Below, piece by piece: positions 7,181 to 14,954 of a stretch of 15,284 bases of DNA. The notes beneath the pieces are model-generated. The model saw nothing but the letters and a program-made list of their open reading frames with translations. It did no database searches and was not told the origin of the DNA. The position numbers and the translations under genes are program-made. The stretch spans positions 1-15,284 of the forward strand of contig WFZN01000061.1 in NCBI GenBank assembly GCA_015489555.1, written 5' to 3'. This stretch comes from Candidatus Dojkabacteria bacterium (lineage in GTDB: Bacteria > Patescibacteriota > Dojkabacteria > GCA-002793355). Position 1 is the stretch's first letter. Every line of letters begins with the position of its first letter.

Positions 7181-7864
7181 ATGCCAAACTCTGAACCTGT
7201 TATAAACATCACAAACCTCTCCAAAACCTACCCGCCACCGACCGGGCAGGTTTTGTATAATGTAGGTTTTAGTTTGTATAAAAAAGACGTTATTGCTCTG
7301 GTTGGTCCAAGCGGAGCAGGTAAAACCACCTTGGCAAACATTATTGCCGGGCTTGATTCAGAGTATAGTGGCTCCATAAAGATAGATGGTAAAGAGCTTA
7401 GCAGATACAAACCCCATATTTACCGTAGACAGTACGTAGGAGTTATATTCCAACATTATTATTTGATTCCTCCTTTAACAGTGTTTGAAAATGTAGAAAT
7501 TCCCCTTAAAATTATTGGAATCTCAAAAAGAGAACGTCATAAAAAAGTAAGTGAAATCCTAAAAAGAGTTGGAATGTATGGACACAAAGATAAGTATCCA
7601 AACCAACTTTCAGGAGGGCAGGCCCAAAGGGTAGCAATTGCCCGTGCTCTAGTAAAAACCCCTAAAATTATAGTAGCTGATGAACCAACAGGAAACCTAG
7701 ATACCCCCACGGGTATGCAGATTATACAACTTATTAAAGAATTAACTGAGCAGATTAACGGAGTAGCTATTGTGATTACCCATGATACCGAGGTTATTAA
7801 GACTATTAAAAAACGAATCTATATAAGAGATGGAAAAATTGAAAAAACGAAGAACTTAAATTAA
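7181..7864 (+). CDS. ABC transporter ATPase, MacB/LolD family
   Basis: ATPase subunit that powers the adjacent FtsX-type permease. In this family ATP hydrolysis drives long-range conformational change (mechanotransmission) to move peptides, lipoproteins or drugs, rather than pumping through a channel. All motifs are intact: Walker A GPSGAGKT (42-49), Q-loop Q91, signature LSGGQ (143-147), Walker B IIVADEP with D167/E168, D-loop NLD, and switch His201 in ITHD. Its 227 residues are the usual length for a stand-alone LolD/YknY-like subunit. It is cotranscribed with the permease 24 bp downstream. No periplasmic adaptor (MacA/YknX) or second permease gene is in view. Confidence 0.93.
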   Translation: MPNSEPVINITNLSKTYPPPTGQVLYNVGFSLYKKDVIALVGPSGAGKTTLANIIAGLDSEYSGSIKIDGKELSRYKPHIYRRQYVGVIFQHYYLIPPLTVFENVEIPLKIIGISKRERHKKVSEILKRVGMYGHKDKYPNQLSGGQAQRVAIARALVKTPKIIVADEPTGNLDTPTGMQIIQLIKELTEQINGVAIVITHDTEVIKTIKKRIYIRDGKIEKTKNLN

Positions 7865-7888
7865 CAAGATAAAGTAAAAGGTAGTAAT

Positions 7889-9190
7889 ATGCTAACACTT
7901 GCTATAAAAAATCTTAAACGAAACAAGCTAAGAACCACAATAACAGTACTTGGTATTGCCATTGGCTCATTACTTATATCTATAATAATTTTTACCATGA
8001 TATCTTTAAGAGACTTAATAGCCTACCATTTTGCTCAAGTTTTTGAGCCAGAAAACATTTTCCTTGTCTCTTTTAACCCAAATACTAATTTTAAAACATC
8101 AGACATTGAAAAGATAAAAGATGTAAAAGAAGTTGCAGCTATTTACCCAGCAATTGAACTTAGTTTTAGTATTCCTCAAAAGCAAATAGGGGGTAAGATA
8201 GTAGCATACGGCAATAACTACAATGCAAACAGACAAAACATACAAAAAGCCATAAAAGAAGGCAAGCTTGTTTCAGGTGCAATACCCATAAAAAAAGGGC
8301 ACACAATACTCTCAAAACTCCTTTACGATAAGCTAAGCAGGCCAGCCATTAATCAAAAACTATCAGTAGAAATAAATACGCCTTTCCAATATCTACAACC
8401 AAAACACGCGCCAAAAGAACATACAACAGAGCAAACCACCCAACCAGTTACCCCAATGTTAACTCCTCCTCCTACGATGCAATATGAGTTTATAGTAGAC
8501 GGTTATGTAAACGCCCTAAATACAGGGGAAGGACCAACTATGTTAATCTCCTTAGACACTGCTAAAGAGATTGTTAGACAATTAATAGACCAGACAATAT
8601 CTCCCGACAGATTCGACCAAGAACTTGGTTATAATCTACTTGTAGTAAAAGCCACTAGTACAGAAACTGTTAAAGAGGTAACTGATACACTAGAAAAAAA
8701 GATATTTAAAGACAAGGATGTAATAATCGGTACTGCAGCAGAAGTAATAGACAGCATAAATAAAGTTTTATACATTTTAGGAGGAGCATTACTCTTTGTA
8801 GCATTTTTCTCTGCTGTTGTAGCCTCTCTTGGCATAATAAACACTATGATTATGGCAGTATATGAGCAGAAAAAAGAGATTGGTATTCTCAAGGCGCTTG
8901 GTGCAACAAACAAACAGGTCTTTGGACTATACGCTTTAATGTCAGCCTTTATTGGCTTTTTGGGCGGAATATCTGGAATACTATTGGCGATTATACTATT
9001 TAAGGCTGGTGATCCCCTTATTGTGCGGTTTTTAAACAACAAGGGGCTTGACATACAGCACTTTTTCGTTTACAAGCTGTGGGTGCTTGTCGTTATCTCT
9101 GCCGCGTCAGCACTTGTTGGACTTGTTGCGGGGGTGCTACCAGCGTTAAAGGCAGCGAGAATGGATCCTATTAAAGCAATTCGAGGTTAA
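7889..9190 (+). CDS. ABC transporter permease, MacB/FtsX type
   Basis: Membrane subunit partnering the upstream ATPase. Topology is that of the MacB class: one N-terminal helix (about residues 17-41, after the typical LKRNKLRTTITVLGIAIG), a large extracytoplasmic MacB-PCD-like domain of about 250 residues, then three helices (about 290-323, 344-372 and 397-421) with the conserved EKKEIGILKALGAT-like coupling segment (here EQKKEIGILKALGAT). It ends in MDPIKAIRG, the usual finish of the family. A Thr/Pro-rich stretch of about 30 residues (near residues 170-200) looks like a flexible linker in the outer domain. A Shine-Dalgarno-like aaaggtag precedes the ATG, unlike the promoter-proximal genes. 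Specific cargo is unknown. Confidence 0.92.
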   Translation: MLTLAIKNLKRNKLRTTITVLGIAIGSLLISIIIFTMISLRDLIAYHFAQVFEPENIFLVSFNPNTNFKTSDIEKIKDVKEVAAIYPAIELSFSIPQKQIGGKIVAYGNNYNANRQNIQKAIKEGKLVSGAIPIKKGHTILSKLLYDKLSRPAINQKLSVEINTPFQYLQPKHAPKEHTTEQTTQPVTPMLTPPPTMQYEFIVDGYVNALNTGEGPTMLISLDTAKEIVRQLIDQTISPDRFDQELGYNLLVVKATSTETVKEVTDTLEKKIFKDKDVIIGTAAEVIDSINKVLYILGGALLFVAFFSAVVASLGIINTMIMAVYEQKKEIGILKALGATNKQVFGLYALMSAFIGFLGGISGILLAIILFKAGDPLIVRFLNNKGLDIQHFFVYKLWVLVVISAASALVGLVAGVLPALKAARMDPIKAIRG

Positions 9191-9215
9191 TGGGTAATGC
9201 TGTTGCCCACTAACC
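9185..9215. terminator. Bidirectional terminator-like hairpin over the permease stop codon
   Basis: ggtta (9185-9189) pairs with taacc (9211-9215), and tgggtaa (9191-9197) pairs with ttgccca (9203-9209), including one G-U pair. One mismatch separates the two helices and the loop is tgctg. The permease stop TAA lies inside the left arm. On the plus strand it is followed by tttaaat. It sits between two convergent genes, where a shared terminator is expected. Confidence 0.6.
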
Positions 9216-9259
9216 TTTAAATACTCCTTAACTTCAACCGCATAAAAACCATAAAATTC

Positions 9260-10180
9260 TTACTTACAAACCTTATATAAGGTACCATCTAAATTATCTG
9301 CAGCAATCACCGTAAAAAACTTTCGTCTTTTAGCGTCGTTACAAAGTTTTCTAAAATTATCTGGCTTTAAAAAACCCTTATCGTATTCAATGTTTAATAC
9401 TGGTTTATTGTGCTTTATAAATGGGATTAAAAGATCACACTCATTATATATATGGCATTCCTCGTTTACCGCAAAATCAAAATATTTATAAAGTTCCTTT
9501 ATCTGATTAACGTCATTTTTTAAACCAATTAACAAGCCTAGTTTGTGGGCATTTTCCGTTAAAAATATATTGTATTCAAGTTGATCTTGGTAAGTTATAT
9601 TAAAGCCTGTACTATGTAAGTAAGCATCCACATTATCTGGGTCAACTCCATCACAACCCTTTTGTTTTGCAAGGGCCAATCTGTCAAGCATAATCTTACG
9701 TACATTAGGGCTTTTTATATTTAACCAGTATTCACCTTCCCAACCTTTTAAAGGTTCTCCTATATCTTCCTTGTCAAACTTATATGCGTCTTTTCGCCAA
9801 TCCTCAAAGGCTCCTGCGTTAAAATAACATATTACCTTTTTGCCTTTAGCTTTTAAATTAGCTATTACAGAAGTAGGAATGTCGAATAAATCTATATCGT
9901 AAACTGTAGCATCAATATTAGTATTTAAAGAACCTTCAAGTTGAATATACCAAGTGTCACCTAACGTTAAAGTTGGTGTTTTATCTTTTTTATTTTGTGT
10001 AGTATTACCTTCTTTTTGAATACTTTGCACCTTTTTGTCGGGAACCTCTGACCTATTGTTTAAATACAAGAATCGAGTCTTGCTTGATAAAGTGCTTGTT
10101 ACAAATATTATTATTCCTAAAGATAAAACTATCAACAGTATCAAAAAATTACCCGGCTTCTTTGTAAATTTTTTAAACAT
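9260..10180 (-). CDS. GH114-family endo-alpha-1,4-polygalactosaminidase-like protein, membrane-anchored
   Basis: Glycoside hydrolase family 114 proteins cleave alpha-1,4-linked galactosamine-containing exopolysaccharides. The protein has a positively charged start and one hydrophobic helix (about residues 12-31) acting as signal anchor, a Lys/Thr-rich spacer, then the TIM-barrel domain from about residue 72 (TLGDTWYIQLEG). Family features seen include VICYFNAGAFEDWR, the acidic core KGCDGVDPDNVDAY and the cysteine-containing ECHIYNECD. Length (306) fits. The ATG start is supported by a -10-like TATAAA 5 nt upstream. It diverges from a GH1 glycosidase and converges on the ABC permease. It may process surface polysaccharide of the cell or of a host. 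Family is confident, substrate is not. Confidence 0.88.
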   Translation of the reverse strand: MFKKFTKKPGNFLILLIVLSLGIIIFVTSTLSSKTRFLYLNNRSEVPDKKVQSIQKEGNTTQNKKDKTPTLTLGDTWYIQLEGSLNTNIDATVYDIDLFDIPTSVIANLKAKGKKVICYFNAGAFEDWRKDAYKFDKEDIGEPLKGWEGEYWLNIKSPNVRKIMLDRLALAKQKGCDGVDPDNVDAYLHSTGFNITYQDQLEYNIFLTENAHKLGLLIGLKNDVNQIKELYKYFDFAVNEECHIYNECDLLIPFIKHNKPVLNIEYDKGFLKPDNFRKLCNDAKRRKFFTVIAADNLDGTLYKVCK

Positions 10181-10185
10181 TGTAA

Positions 10186-10205
10186 TTTATATCACAAGAT
10201 ATAAT
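10186..10205. promoter_or_regulatory. Divergent leaderless promoters of the GH114 and GH1 genes
   Basis: The 31-bp intergenic region holds two face-away -10 boxes: TATAAA on the minus strand (10186-10191), ending 5 nt before the GH114 ATG, and TATAAT on the plus strand (10200-10205), ending 6 nt before the GH1 ATG. Each box lies where the other promoter's -35/spacer would be, so the two polymerases probably compete. Confidence 0.6.
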
Positions 10206-10211
10206 CACACT

Positions 10212-11399
10212 ATGAACTGGCCATTTAGAGAATTTTTATGGGGAACATCTATTTCAGCTTATCAAGTTGAAGGTAACAATAAGTATAGTGACTGGTGGCA
10301 CTGGGAACTTAAAAATGTAGGTAAACCTACTGGGCCTAAAGATCACTCTGGCAAGGCAGCAAATTTTTGGAACCTTTACAAAAAAGACCTAAAACTTGCC
10401 AAAGAACTTGGTACAAACACTATAAGACTTTCAATAGAGTGGAGTAGAGTACTTCCAAAGCCTAACAAGGTTAACAAAAAAGCTATAAAAAGGTACATTG
10501 ATATACTAAAAACCGCCAAAGATTATGGTTTATACACCTTTGTAACCTTACACCATTTTACCTTACCTTTATGGATTGCACAAAAAGGTGGATTTGAAAA
10601 TAAAAAGAATATAAAGCATTTTCTTACATATATAAAAACGATTCTTCCTTATATTGACAAATACACAGACGCGCTAATTACTATTAATGAACCTATGATA
10701 TATACAAGTCAAGCTTATCTAAAAGGTAGATGGCCACCTCAAAAAAGGTCACTACTGAGTGCATTAAAGGTGCTTATTAATATGTTAAACGCCCACAAGC
10801 AAGCTTATAAATCGATTAAAAAAATGACGCCCCAAAAACCTGTAACTATTGTGTTTAATCTGGCTTGGTATCACGGTTCTAGAGACAATAAACTTCTACA
10901 GATACCCAACATATTATTAGCAAAGTTTAAATTTTATAAGCGATTTTTACCTCTTTATTATGTAAAAAATCACATCGATTACATCGGCCTAAACTACTAT
11001 TTTACAAATCAATTTACAAAAATGCGCATTAAAAATCCTAATGATAAAGTAAGTGATATGGGGTGGTGGCTTACGCCTCAAAATATCTATTATGTATTAA
11101 AAGAACTTAACCGATTTAAAAAACCTATTGTAATAACTGAAAATGGTCTTGCAGATGCAAAAGATAAATACCGCCCATGGTTTATAAAAGAAACTATAAA
11201 AGCTATTAAAAAAGCCAAACAAGAAGGGGTAGATGTACGTGGATATTTTCATTGGTCTTTACTTGACAACTTTGAGTGGGCAGATGGGTTTTACCCAAGA
11301 TTTGGGTTAATTGAGGTTGACTACCAAAATTTTAAAAGAACCCCACGAAAATCATATTATGTTTATGAAAAAGAAATAAAAAACGCAAAACTTACTTAA
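10212..11399 (+). CDS. Family 1 glycosidase (beta-glucosidase/beta-galactosidase-like)
   Basis: Retaining beta-glycosidase hydrolysing the non-reducing end of beta-linked glucosides or galactosides. The frame stays open upstream to an ATG at 10035, but I chose ATG 10212. It directly follows the TATAAT box, and the protein then begins MNWPFREFLWGTSISAYQVEG, the standard GH1 start. The upstream extension only overlaps the opposite gene. The acid/base Glu is E160 in TINEP and the nucleophile is E310 in ITENG. LHHFTLPLWI and HWSLLDNFEWADGF are further GH1 hallmarks. At 395 residues it is shorter than the usual 440-480, from shortened loops rather than truncation. There is no signal peptide, so it is cytoplasmic. 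Its 3' end overlaps the next, convergent gene by 8 bp. Confidence 0.95.
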   Translation: MNWPFREFLWGTSISAYQVEGNNKYSDWWHWELKNVGKPTGPKDHSGKAANFWNLYKKDLKLAKELGTNTIRLSIEWSRVLPKPNKVNKKAIKRYIDILKTAKDYGLYTFVTLHHFTLPLWIAQKGGFENKKNIKHFLTYIKTILPYIDKYTDALITINEPMIYTSQAYLKGRWPPQKRSLLSALKVLINMLNAHKQAYKSIKKMTPQKPVTIVFNLAWYHGSRDNKLLQIPNILLAKFKFYKRFLPLYYVKNHIDYIGLNYYFTNQFTKMRIKNPNDKVSDMGWWLTPQNIYYVLKELNRFKKPIVITENGLADAKDKYRPWFIKETIKAIKKAKQEGVDVRGYFHWSLLDNFEWADGFYPRFGLIEVDYQNFKRTPRKSYYVYEKEIKNAKLT

Positions 11400-13512
11400 C
11401 CTTTTTTAGCCGCTCAAGCTCATTATTGTATGCTTTATAAAAGTAACCTTTTTTATCAAGAAGCTTTTTAGCAGTGCCTTGTTCTATAATTTCCCCGTCT
11501 TTTAATACATAAATATAATCTGCATTAAGTATAGTAGAGTAGCGGTGTGAAACGATTATTACGGTTTGCTTTTTAAATGTGTCAAATATTGTATCTATTA
11601 TCTCTAATGCAGAGTGTGGATCAATTGCACTGGTTGGTTCATCTAATATCAAGATATCACGTGGGGCATACAAGATCCTTGCAATATTTAATTTTTGCCA
11701 TTGCCCAGTTGAAGGAGATACTCCATTTTTAAAAGTAGGTGACAACATTGTATCAAGCCCTTTAGGCCAGCTTTTTACATTGTCAAAAAGCTTAGCCTTC
11801 AAAACTGCATTTTTTAGGCGTTTTTTATTAATCTTGTACTGCTTCATAATAGTTGGCAAGATTACATCGTAATAAAGGTCCTTAACTTCACCTTTTAGTA
11901 GTTTTCTTATGTAAACTTTATACTCCTTTTTGCTCTTAAAAAATGAGCTGAAATAAAACTGCTCAAGTTCTAGACTTTTAAGACGCTTACTTTTTAAACT
12001 ATCAAGCGCAATAAGCTGGGCAGCGCTAAGATACGGTAGTTGAGGAATATCTTGTGGCAATATGCTAAAGCAAGACAAGTAATCTTCTGGAATATACTCA
12101 TATGGTTGGTACTTACCAACTTTTATGGTTCCGTTATATGTGGGGTAAAGCCCCAAAATAAGTTTTATTAACGTACTCTTACCAGCTCCGTTGTCTCCAA
12201 CTATAGCCACGTTTTTGCCGTACGGGATATGCATATCTATATCCTTTAGCACCAAACTTTTACTTTGCGGGTACTTAAACCTTAACCTTTCAATCTGTAT
12301 ATTAACCCCTTGTAGACTACGCACCGACACAACGTAAAGTCTTTTAATCTTTTTTACTCCCTGATTTTTAACAATCTCATCAAACAAAACCTTTGAAACC
12401 TCGCCGTTTAAAAGCTTAAGAATCAACAAAATATAATATGACTCACTAAACACATAGTTTGCAGAGGTTATAAATGCTGAAACACTTGCCATAAAAGAAC
12501 CCACATTTCTGTCAAGAAACATAAGTGTTCCATACTTTAGTTTTCCTAATAAGGCTTGCTTTACAAGAAATATAAATAAGCCAACCTCTGTTAACCAGTA
12601 AAACAATCTGCCAACAACAAAGTACTTTTTGGCAAGCTCTATGGTTGTATCAATATATGAATCCCAATGGATGTTGTCTCCAAAAGAAAATTTATCTATT
12701 ATTAACGAGAAAATACCCAGAGCGCGCAGTTTAAAGTATGTATATATATCTTTTGCATCCCAAAGCACCCACCCTAAGGCGCGCGAAGCTTCTCTTAAAC
12801 GATCAGCAGCCTTGTTACGGATTACAACAATCTTTTGCCATATGTAACCATAAAAAACAGAAGCTAGTAAAGGAAACACAACAAGTTGCCAGTAACCATA
12901 ACCTAAAAATACAGACACAAGCAAAATGGCCCTAATAATGTTACGAAGTTGCCATAAAATTTCTTCTATTTGGGTAAATATATATTTAGGATCACGAATA
13001 CGTTTACCGACTCTTTGATAAGCCTTGGTAAACTCTGGGTGCTCTATAACAACCGGCGGGGTACTGTGTAATATATTAAACCAACTTAAAGATATGTACG
13101 CATCAATTTTACGGTATATTTTCTCAAGCAAAAGATCCCACAAGCCAAATCTGCTATCGTTAATAAAATAATTAAAAAAACTTATTCCCGCAATAACAGC
13201 AAAAAGCTTAACTAATGCAGGATCCAATAACCCAGAAGGTGCGCTATATACCAGCACATTTATAACCTCAGCCGTAAGGTAAGAAACAACAATACCCAAT
13301 AATGCCTCAACTACATTGTAAATAATAATTATTGCAAAATACAACCCCCCTATTGCCCTGTATACAAAAGACACTAACCCAAATATGGCAGATATTGACT
13401 CTTTGTAAGTAACATCCATTACCTCCCGCTTTACTAGGTGGGGTTTGATAGGATTTTTCCTTCTTGACTTTTTTAAAAAAGATAAAACCTTTTTTAAAAA
13501 TCTACCAGACAT
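11392..13512 (-). CDS. ABC exporter with fused membrane and ATPase domains, enlarged ATPase domain
   Basis: Half-size exporter of the multidrug/lipid type, which would work as a dimer. The N-terminal half has several hydrophobic segments (about residues 40-90, 100-120, 190-225, 295-320 and 335-365) forming the membrane domain. The ATPase domain has Walker A GDNGAGKST (439-447, K445), Q487, signature SPSTGQ (S601, not the usual LSGGQ), Walker B ILILDEP with D624/E625, and switch His656 in VSHR. Between Q487 and the signature are 114 residues, about 55 more than normal, forming a Lys-rich helical insertion. Total length of 706 compares with about 580 for typical relatives. A -10-like TAAAAT lies 6 nt before the ATG. 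The 3' end overlaps the GH1 gene. Substrate unknown. Confidence 0.92.
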   Translation of the reverse strand: MSGRFLKKVLSFLKKSRRKNPIKPHLVKREVMDVTYKESISAIFGLVSFVYRAIGGLYFAIIIIYNVVEALLGIVVSYLTAEVINVLVYSAPSGLLDPALVKLFAVIAGISFFNYFINDSRFGLWDLLLEKIYRKIDAYISLSWFNILHSTPPVVIEHPEFTKAYQRVGKRIRDPKYIFTQIEEILWQLRNIIRAILLVSVFLGYGYWQLVVFPLLASVFYGYIWQKIVVIRNKAADRLREASRALGWVLWDAKDIYTYFKLRALGIFSLIIDKFSFGDNIHWDSYIDTTIELAKKYFVVGRLFYWLTEVGLFIFLVKQALLGKLKYGTLMFLDRNVGSFMASVSAFITSANYVFSESYYILLILKLLNGEVSKVLFDEIVKNQGVKKIKRLYVVSVRSLQGVNIQIERLRFKYPQSKSLVLKDIDMHIPYGKNVAIVGDNGAGKSTLIKLILGLYPTYNGTIKVGKYQPYEYIPEDYLSCFSILPQDIPQLPYLSAAQLIALDSLKSKRLKSLELEQFYFSSFFKSKKEYKVYIRKLLKGEVKDLYYDVILPTIMKQYKINKKRLKNAVLKAKLFDNVKSWPKGLDTMLSPTFKNGVSPSTGQWQKLNIARILYAPRDILILDEPTSAIDPHSALEIIDTIFDTFKKQTVIIVSHRYSTILNADYIYVLKDGEIIEQGTAKKLLDKKGYFYKAYNNELERLKKVK

Positions 13513-13518
13513 AGGGGA

Positions 13519-13524
13519 ATTTTA
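13519..13524 (-). promoter_or_regulatory. Possible -10 box of the ABC exporter gene
   Basis: TAAAAT on the minus strand ends 6 nt before the ATG, at the same distance as the other leaderless promoters here. TATGAT at 13524-13529 is an alternative. No Shine-Dalgarno is present (the leader is tcccct). Confidence 0.35.
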
Positions 13525-13604
13525 TCATATGAATGGGACTCTAACCTACAAAATAACATAATGGAAAAGCAACCAAGCCTATACTACCAGGTTTTACGTT
13601 AAAT

Positions 13605-14840
13605 CTACATTAATCCTACCCATGTTTCTACCTCTTCTGGAGTTAGGCCCCCGTGAGCCCCATAAAAACTTAACTTTGGAGGGTTTTTATGATACCACCA
13701 CACCATATTGCCAGGATAAGGTAACACCACAAGATTACCAACTCTTTTAAGAAAACGCTTAGTAATGGTAGGTCCAAATAAACCTTTATCTATTAACTCT
13801 TTAGTTTTGTAGACTTCTGCTATGCCTTTTGTACACTTATGTAATAGGTCGTAAGCATCATCTAGATATTTCTCTTTTACATACATAAACATTGATCTTA
13901 TTGAACCTGCTGGTATAAGAGGATACCCCTTTTTGCTTTTGCGCAAAAACATAGTTAACTTTGGGCAAATTTTGTTAAGAAAATACAAATTATCTGGATG
14001 GGTCCTGACCTGACCATGATCTGGAAAAATAACAAGAGCAGTTTTATCTATTATTTTAGCAAACCACGGCCAAAACTGTGTATCTAACAGATCAAGAAAT
14101 TTACTAATCTCCTCTTCTGTTTTGGAAGAAGTTGGGCCATATTTATGACTAAAACTATCTATTCTTTCTGTATAAAAATGAACATATATGGGGGGACTAT
14201 TGCTTTCTAAAATCTTAAACATTATATTAAACGCCTCAGAAATAGTAGAGTAGGGTATAACTTTTTCTGTGCCTTTAAATATGTTATTCGTATAGAGAGA
14301 GGGTGTATAGTCACTATTACCTATAAAATAAGACTTTACGCCAAGCTTGCTAATCTCTTGGGTTACGGTATTTTGAGGGAGAATTTGATTTATAGAGAGC
14401 CCATCCTTACTAAGATCTCTAACAGCCCTATTGTCAAAAACCTCCTTAAACTTTAAAGCATCAATAATAGCATCGGCCAACGGCTCATAGTAAAAAGCGT
14501 CTACAATTCCATGAACCCCAACGGGTAACCCTGAATTAATAGTTGTCCAATGTGTTGCTGTAGATGAAGGAAATTGAGAAGTAGTTTTAACTACCTTGCC
14601 GTATTTATCTATCTTTTTTAAAAAGGGATGCTCTCTAAACCGTTGCAAAAACCTGTATCCAAAACCGTCTACAAAAAGAAAAATAAGATTCTTTCTACCA
14701 GAAAGTAAACTAGCATCAAAAGTTAGGGGCACATCAGACATACTATATAACCCAAAGAATGCCCTAACTAATAAGGGCAGGTGGGAAAAATTGTTTGCGC
14801 TGTAATCTGGATAAGCCTTTTGGTAATTAGTAGATGGCAT
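13605..14840 (-). CDS. Type I phosphodiesterase/nucleotide pyrophosphatase-like enzyme (alkaline phosphatase superfamily)
   Basis: Two-zinc hydrolase of phosphodiester or pyrophosphate bonds. The full metal and catalytic set is present: D58 in FLFVDGFGY; nucleophile T94 in FPSSTATHW (aligned to the PTKTFPN motif of ENPP enzymes); D228 and H232 in ERIDSFSHKYGP; D274-H275 in FPDHGQ; and H396 in GAHGGLTPEE. The sequence HGIVD after the nucleophile is also typical. There is no signal peptide, so it is apparently cytoplasmic, although most relatives are exported. At 411 residues it is ordinary for prokaryotic members. It starts 98 bp after the small membrane protein gene and 92 bp before the ABC exporter gene on the same strand, with its own weak -10. 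Exact substrate cannot be told. Related superfamily members include phosphoglycerate mutases and phosphonate hydrolases. Confidence 0.87.
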   Translation of the reverse strand: MPSTNYQKAYPDYSANNFSHLPLLVRAFFGLYSMSDVPLTFDASLLSGRKNLIFLFVDGFGYRFLQRFREHPFLKKIDKYGKVVKTTSQFPSSTATHWTTINSGLPVGVHGIVDAFYYEPLADAIIDALKFKEVFDNRAVRDLSKDGLSINQILPQNTVTQEISKLGVKSYFIGNSDYTPSLYTNNIFKGTEKVIPYSTISEAFNIMFKILESNSPPIYVHFYTERIDSFSHKYGPTSSKTEEEISKFLDLLDTQFWPWFAKIIDKTALVIFPDHGQVRTHPDNLYFLNKICPKLTMFLRKSKKGYPLIPAGSIRSMFMYVKEKYLDDAYDLLHKCTKGIAEVYKTKELIDKGLFGPTITKRFLKRVGNLVVLPYPGNMVWWYHKNPPKLSFYGAHGGLTPEEVETWVGLM

Positions 14841-14847
14841 TTTTAAA

Positions 14848-14853
14848 ATGATA
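14848..14853 (-). promoter_or_regulatory. Possible -10 box (TATCAT) of the phosphodiesterase gene
   Basis: TATCAT on the minus strand ends 7 nt before the ATG at 14840, following the leaderless pattern of the window. It lies just past the T-rich tract that ends the upstream terminator-like structure. Confidence 0.4.
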
Positions 14854-14870
14854 CCATAAAAAGATAGAAG

Positions 14871-14954
14871 AGCGGGGAAACCGTATACTTTACGGGTTGC
14901 CTAAAGCAACACCAAACAGTTTCCCCGCTGGGGGTCCCTCATTTGAGGAACCCC
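14871..14954 (-). terminator. Branched inverted-repeat structure, probably a terminator
   Basis: An 11-bp perfect outer stem joins agcggggaaac (14871-14881) and gtttccccgct (14919-14929). It encloses two hairpins, cgta/tacg (14882-14885 with 14891-14894) and gttgc/gcaac (14896-14900 with 14906-14910), and an unpaired accaaaca. Next to it another hairpin pairs ggggt (14931-14935) with acccc (14950-14954) and cctc with gagg around an attt loop, covering the stop codon of the 80-residue gene. On the minus strand the outer stem is followed by cttctatcttttt, as in an intrinsic terminator. The enclosed hairpins make it more elaborate than a standard terminator, so a structured RNA is possible. Confidence 0.6.

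Noticed and set aside
9191..9259. Protein-like run (EFYGFYAVEVKEYLKV) in frame directly after the GH114 stop, sharing GGAGTATTTAAA (both EYL in frame) with the remnant at 629-766
   Set aside because: GH114 is complete at its normal length without it. A 12-base AT-rich match is expected by chance several times in this window, and the run overlaps a terminator hairpin. Too weak to call read-through or a gene family.
10035..10211. N-terminal extension of the GH1 gene from an upstream ATG
   Set aside because: The extension lies over the opposite-strand GH114 gene. GH1 enzymes begin at the FLWGTS motif, and the TATAAT box at 10200-10205 would lie inside the extended frame.
14838..14941. Read-through of the TGA stop (as in a TGA-sense code) fusing the small protein to the phosphodiesterase
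   Set aside because: Reading through TGA meets an in-frame TAA after 31 codons and the two genes are in different frames. No in-frame TGA supports a recoded genetic code in any other gene here.
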